This document shows positions 60,182-64,000 of a stretch of DNA of 64,000 nt, one piece after another (position 1 is the stretch's first letter; every line of letters starts with the position of its first letter). The position numbers and the translations under genes were made by a program. The stretch is from assembly GCF_009870785.1 (NCBI RefSeq), contig NZ_WTWX01000001.1:392065-456064 (forward strand), read 5' to 3'. The DNA comes from Paenibacillus sp. An7 (GTDB taxonomy: Bacteria; Bacillota; Bacilli; Paenibacillales; Paenibacillaceae). Under the pieces are notes generated by a model that was given only the letters and a program-made list of their open reading frames with translations, was not told the origin of the DNA and ran no database searches.

Positions 60182-60904
60182 TTACAGCTGATTATCGGCC
60201 ATGCCTGTGTAGGCACTCGCGGCAGTATTTCTTGAATCGACTAATGCTTTACCTTCAGCGGCCCATAAAAGACCGCGAGTCATGATCTCTCTGACAGAAG
60301 GCTGCTCCATAATATCGGCATGATGTCCCAGTGAATTATAGAACACCCGGCCTTGCCCCCATTTTTTCGTCCATACGACAGGCATATCGACTGCGCCATT
60401 AGCACTGTGCGGACCTTCTACTTGCGGGAATCTCGTTGTAGCAAGGACCTCTACCGCTGGATCAACATGAAGATAATACTGTTCACTTTTCACCTGAAAA
60501 TTGTCTATCCCTGCAAGCAGCGGACTTGAACTGTATTTGATCTCCACTGTATACTCGACACCGTCATTGCCTGGATGAGCTACCCATTGCCCGCCCGTCA
60601 TAAACTGCCAATCCACATTTGTTCGGAAGGAGTCACACATTCCTCCATGACACCCAGCAAGGCCTACTCCACCAATGACTGCAGCTGACACATTCTCCAC
60701 ATATTTTTGTTCAATCGTACCCATTGTCCACATCGGCACAATTAGATCCAGTTCACGAAGTTTTTCTGCATCCGCATAAGCATCCAGTGTATTTGCCAGT
60801 TCTACTTCAAACCCAGCCTTGGTAAGCCACTCATCAAATAAAGCCGATACCAATTCAGGTTCATGACCGTTCCATCCACCCCATACAATTAGTGCTTTTT
60901 TCAT
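60182..60904 (-). CDS. ThuA-like sugar-utilisation protein
   Basis: The 240-aa protein belongs to the ThuA (trehalose utilisation) family: KALIVWGGWNGHEP, PMWTMGTIEQ, GGVGLAGCHGGMCDSF and GQWVAHPGNDGVEY. The fold is a class I glutamine amidotransferase-like one without the usual Cys-His pair. The family is tied to disaccharide or glycoside breakdown together with Gfo/Idh/MocA dehydrogenases, as here. Its start overlaps the stop of the upstream gene by 4 bases. Confidence 0.85.
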   Translation of the reverse strand: MKKALIVWGGWNGHEPELVSALFDEWLTKAGFEVELANTLDAYADAEKLRELDLIVPMWTMGTIEQKYVENVSAAVIGGVGLAGCHGGMCDSFRTNVDWQFMTGGQWVAHPGNDGVEYTVEIKYSSSPLLAGIDNFQVKSEQYYLHVDPAVEVLATTRFPQVEGPHSANGAVDMPVVWTKKWGQGRVFYNSLGHHADIMEQPSVREIMTRGLLWAAEGKALVDSRNTAASAYTGMADNQL

Positions 60905-62079
60905 TGGTTTATATCCTCCATTTCGGTAAGTTCAACCCAGCGACGTTCCTGTACTGACTTCTCCACTGCTTCTAATACGGCCTGACAAGCTACTCCATCT
61001 GAAAAATTAGGAACCGGCTGGCGATCTTCTTCGATTGCATTCATAAACTCTACCATCTCGTGAGTAAACGTCTGATCAAATCCAATGGGATGTCCTGCAG
61101 GCCACCATGCTTCTGCATATTGGTGAGCTGCATCTGTTGCGAGAACTCGGCGGAAGCCTTGTACGTCTTCCTCATCACTTGTAAAGTAAACATCCAGCTC
61201 ATTCATCCGTTCAAAATCAAATCTGACACTGCCTTTACTGCCATTCACCTCAAACGAGTTCGTGCTGCGATGACCAGCGGCGAATCTAGTCGCCTCAAAG
61301 CTTCCAATGGCACCGTTTTCAAATCTAGCTAGAAACAGCGTCGCATCATCTACAGTGACAGGCCCTTTTTCCGTATTCGCATTTCCTTTTGTAGCCGTAA
61401 GCCCAGTCATTGCGGATGCAATAGGACGCTCTTTAATAAAGGTCTCGCTCATGCCGACGACTTCCTTAAACTCCCCTACCAGAAAACGAGCCATATCGAT
61501 AAGATGAGCGCCAAGATCCCCATGCGAACCGGAACCAGCAATCTCCTTTTGCAAACGCCATACAAGCGGAAACTCAGGGTCCAAGATCCAGTCCTGTAAA
61601 AAGGTCGCGCGGAAATGATAGATTTTACCGAGTCTTCCGCTTTCAATCAGATCCTTAGCAAGCTGTACCGCAGGTGAAAAACGATAATTAAAACCGATCA
61701 TATGCTTAATTCCTGCTGCTTCTGCCGCAGCTTGCATCTCACGAGAATCGGCAAGTGAAAGCGCTAACGGTTTCTCGCAAAAAATATGTTTGCCCGCTTT
61801 TGCTGCAGCAAGTGCAATCTCTTTGTGTACGTTGCTTGGTGCATTGATATCAATAAGATCAATATCTTCACGCTGGACGAGCTCTTTCCAATCCGTCACA
61901 CTTTCCTGCCAGCCAAACTGTTCTTGTGCTTCTTTTACGGCTGCTTCATCGCGTCCGCAGATGACGGCCATTTCTGGCTTTTTTACTTTTGGGAAAAACA
62001 TAGGAACACTTCGGTAGGCATTACTGTGCGCCTTTCCCATAAATTTATATCCTACCATTCCAACACGAATTGAACTCAT
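60901..62079 (-). CDS. Gfo/Idh/MocA-family oxidoreductase (first)
   Basis: The 392-aa dehydrogenase has VGMVGYKFMGKAHSNAYRSV, IFCEKPLALSLADSREM (EKP motif) and GSGSHGDLGAHLIDMARFLVGEF. It differs clearly from the other copy in the operon and resembles ones acting on keto-glycosides. The ATG is 17 nt after the lacI stop. Confidence 0.87.
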   Translation of the reverse strand: MSSIRVGMVGYKFMGKAHSNAYRSVPMFFPKVKKPEMAVICGRDEAAVKEAQEQFGWQESVTDWKELVQREDIDLIDINAPSNVHKEIALAAAKAGKHIFCEKPLALSLADSREMQAAAEAAGIKHMIGFNYRFSPAVQLAKDLIESGRLGKIYHFRATFLQDWILDPEFPLVWRLQKEIAGSGSHGDLGAHLIDMARFLVGEFKEVVGMSETFIKERPIASAMTGLTATKGNANTEKGPVTVDDATLFLARFENGAIGSFEATRFAAGHRSTNSFEVNGSKGSVRFDFERMNELDVYFTSDEEDVQGFRRVLATDAAHQYAEAWWPAGHPIGFDQTFTHEMVEFMNAIEEDRQPVPNFSDGVACQAVLEAVEKSVQERRWVELTEMEDINQ

Positions 62080-62095
62080 CCTTACATCCTCCTCG

Positions 62096-63169
62096 TTAGT
62101 TATTTACATGGGTATTTCTTCTAGAAGAAGCCCGAACAATAAGCTCAGCTTGCAGCAACTCTCTTACCGGTTCGTCAAACCATGTACGGAAAAGCTCTGC
62201 ATCATTCCCTATTTGGAGTAATTTATTAGCTGCGATCATTCCCATTTCATAAAAAGGAACGCTTACACTGCTAAGCGGAGGCACCGTTATTTCAGCTGCA
62301 TCCGAATCATCGTATGCGACTATTTTCGGGTATTTCTCTTCAGGAATTTGCCATTCTCTGAACTTTTGCAGCACACCGATGGCCATACGATCGTTTGAGA
62401 CAAACAAGCCATCCATCTCAGGAAGCAGCTCCCTCATTTTTTCTGCTGCCTCGTATCCGCTTCGGCGGCTAAAATTACCTTCGAACAAATAACTTGAATC
62501 GAGATGAAGATTTCCTTCGGCCAAAGCCTTTTGATAACCGGACAGACGATCTGCACTGTTGGAATACGTTAATGGTCCATTTAAAAATCCAATATGACTA
62601 CATCCTTGCTGAATCAAATGTGTGACAGCTTGCCTGCTGCCTTCCTCATGATCCACATCCACTTCAGGAAATGACTCTCCCTTAAAATGCTGGTTCACCA
62701 CAAGAAAAGGATGTCTTGCCTCTTTTAATTTACGAATGGCTTCCCGCTCACCCGGCTCATCCCTAGATCCCAGAATAATAAGAGCATCTACCTTCTGAGC
62801 CAGAAAAAAAGATTCATACTCCTGCGGTTCCTGCTCACTTCGAAATAACAACAGCAGATCATATCCTTGCTCACGAACAGCACTGCCGATCCCGCTTAGC
62901 ATTTCTGAGAAATAATAGCTTGAGAATAATCGTGCTTTGGGGATATACGGCAGAACGACGCCAAGATTACCGCTTCGATTTCTCGCAAAACTGCGTGCAA
63001 GCGCACTCGGCACATATCCCAGTTTTTCTGCTGCACGAAGTACCTTGGAGCGCGTTTCCTCTTTCATGGGGCCAACCCCATTCATGACTCTGGAAACGGT
63101 AGCTTCTGACACCCCGGCAAATTCGGCAACTTCCTTCCGTGTAGCGATAAGATATCCACTCATTTCCAT
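62096..63169 (-). CDS. LacI-family transcriptional regulator
   Basis: The 357-aa protein has a LacI helix-turn-helix (TRKEVAEFAGVSEATVSRVMNGVGPMKEETRSKV) and a periplasmic-binding-like effector domain. It leads the operon and probably represses it until a sugar ligand binds. A perfect 18-bp palindrome sits 3 nt before its start codon (63172-63189), covering the place of a ribosome site, so the gene appears autoregulated. No normal ribosome site is visible; another start a few codons later is possible. Confidence 0.88.
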   Translation of the reverse strand: MEMSGYLIATRKEVAEFAGVSEATVSRVMNGVGPMKEETRSKVLRAAEKLGYVPSALARSFARNRSGNLGVVLPYIPKARLFSSYYFSEMLSGIGSAVREQGYDLLLLFRSEQEPQEYESFFLAQKVDALIILGSRDEPGEREAIRKLKEARHPFLVVNQHFKGESFPEVDVDHEEGSRQAVTHLIQQGCSHIGFLNGPLTYSNSADRLSGYQKALAEGNLHLDSSYLFEGNFSRRSGYEAAEKMRELLPEMDGLFVSNDRMAIGVLQKFREWQIPEEKYPKIVAYDDSDAAEITVPPLSSVSVPFYEMGMIAANKLLQIGNDAELFRTWFDEPVRELLQAELIVRASSRRNTHVNN

Positions 63170-63171
63170 TT

Positions 63172-63189
63172 AATGTACGCGCGTACATT
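63172..63189. promoter_or_regulatory. LacI-type operator
   Basis: AATGTACGCGCGTACATT is a perfect 18-bp palindrome with a central CG pair, as LacI/PurR-type operators have. It directly abuts the lacI start codon. Confidence 0.7.
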
Positions 63190-63539
63190 TTCTCATGTCT
63201 TTCCATTACTGTCAATAATAAAAGTGAAATAAGATGCTGGAAAAGAGTGTCTTATAACACCACTGTTTCAAGCATCCTGTTAACTAAACCTTTAATACAG
63301 CTCCACAATTCCTGCGATCATGAATATAAATATAGATAGCATCATTTCTTATTTTCTTCTTTTGCCTGCCTGGTATTGTTGTCTCAATGCTAGTGATTAT
63401 AGCAGAATTAGCTATAGTAACGAGACGAGAAAGGAAGCCGATTCATAGATTAATGTTTCCGATATAAGAAAAACCCTGCTCCACTTGAATGAGCAAGGTT
63501 CCTACTTAACAGATGTGGATTATTCTCTCGTCTATCTCT
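63190..63539. other. Intergenic region with two hairpins
   Basis: This 350-base region contains an imperfect hairpin at 63233-63276 (GATGCT/AGCATC outer stem with an inner CACTGTTTC part) and the terminator at 63472-63500. No gene seen. Confidence 0.4.
63472..63500 (-). terminator. Terminator of the substrate-binding-protein gene
   Basis: AACCCTGCTC pairs with GAGCAAGGTT (one mismatch); TTTTTC follows on the minus strand. Confidence 0.75.
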
Positions 63540-64000
63540 CTAATGTTCAGGTAGATAATCCGTGGTGAACACCGTTTTCACATCCATCTCTTGATCGAGA
63601 AGACCAATCTCTATAAGCTGCTCCATAAGTTCCGTCCAGCGTTCCTCTGTCATGTAGCCAACTCCATGTTCCTCAGCATCATAACCATACACATATTCAC
63701 GCTGTGCCTCTTCGCCAAATGCGATTTCATCTTCAGACAAATTCGTATTTACTTCATTTATTTTTTTGTTGATTTTTTCATAGTTTTCTTTGTAATTATT
63801 CCAGCCTTCCACCGTCCCGCCAATAAAAGCTTTCACGGTTTCTGGATGTTCTTTCAGGTATTTCTCCGTTGTATAAATAACGGCCGCATACGGTTTATAA
63901 TCAGAATCAGCAATGAGCTTCGTCTTCACTTTCACGCCTTGTTTCTCAACGACAAAGGGCTCTCCATTAACGAAAGATTGACTGGCCGACTGTGGATCTT
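63540..64000 (-). CDS. ABC transporter substrate-binding protein, NMT1/ThiY-like (5' part outside window)
   Basis: The frame is open from the window end (DPQSASQSFVNGEPFVVEKQGVKVK) through VIYTTEKYLKEHPETVKAFIGGTVEGWNNY to the stop at 63540, so it is the C-terminal 150 or so residues of a larger protein. The pattern is that of the NMT1/THI5-like group of ABC binding proteins, which bind thiamine precursors (HMP, FAMP), sulfonates or nitrate. An internal ATG at 63935 is not the real start. Ligand unknown. Confidence 0.8.
   Translation of the reverse strand, partial: DPQSASQSFVNGEPFVVEKQGVKVKTKLIADSDYKPYAAVIYTTEKYLKEHPETVKAFIGGTVEGWNNYKENYEKINKKINEVNTNLSEDEIAFGEEAQREYVYGYDAEEHGVGYMTEERWTELMEQLIEIGLLDQEMDVKTVFTTDYLPEH

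Noticed and set aside
63190..63539. Possible TPP riboswitch near the ThiY-like binding protein
   Set aside because: The region is downstream of that gene, not upstream, and lacks the conserved CUGAGA core. The real leader is outside the window.

Overview
The window looks like a chromosomal segment of a low-to-mid GC, spore-forming Bacillales bacterium, most likely Paenibacillus or a close relative. This rests on gene content and style: Spo0M, the bacillithiol deacetylase BshB2 with YojF, a YpsA-like protein, S-layer-homology surface proteins, strong AGGAGG ribosome sites, frequent TTG/GTG starts, and short transcription units closed by hairpin-plus-T terminators. It is mostly housekeeping and accessory metabolism. 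I saw no rRNA, tRNA, CRISPR array, insertion sequence or prophage.

Layout, 1-20 kb: a LysR regulator cut by the window edge, a GlcU-type sugar uptake protein under a perfect 23-bp inverted repeat, DoxX-like and unknown membrane proteins, a DHA2 drug efflux pump, the anaerobic ribonucleotide reductase nrdDG with Fnr-like and NrdR-like sites, a DUF1796 protein, GDPD, ribokinase, a cupredoxin, an amidase, a Fur-controlled heme monooxygenase, hflX behind a leader-peptide attenuator, bshB2-yojF, and spo0M with an ECF-type promoter. Three small genes (57, 29 and 32 aa) and a 16-aa leader peptide are also placed here.

20-36 kb: a broken lipoprotein gene, an operon of a STAS-like protein and a KASIII-like enzyme lacking two of three catalytic residues, a YtrA-type GntR/DUF1648 pair with its operator, two adjacent DUF1835 genes, an LD-carboxypeptidase, MFS and AEC transporters, and a complete trehalose system (treR, treP, treC) with two TreR-type operators.

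36-45 kb: a PadR regulator, the full urease operon ureABCEFGD with a divergent urea transporter, a methyltransferase, an HPr-like protein whose phosphorylatable His is Asp, and a serine hydrolase.

45-64 kb: the most striking pair is a 1324-aa secreted subtilase carrying both a cohesin and a C-terminal dockerin, followed by a secreted cohesin protein with three SLH domains. Together they suggest a cohesin-dockerin system holding proteases on the cell wall. Then come TPR and tubby-like proteins, a carboxylesterase, a type III PKS/methyltransferase/FAD oxidoreductase cluster, a LacI-controlled ThuA/Gfo-Idh-MocA operon, and the 3' part of an ABC substrate-binding protein cut by the window end.
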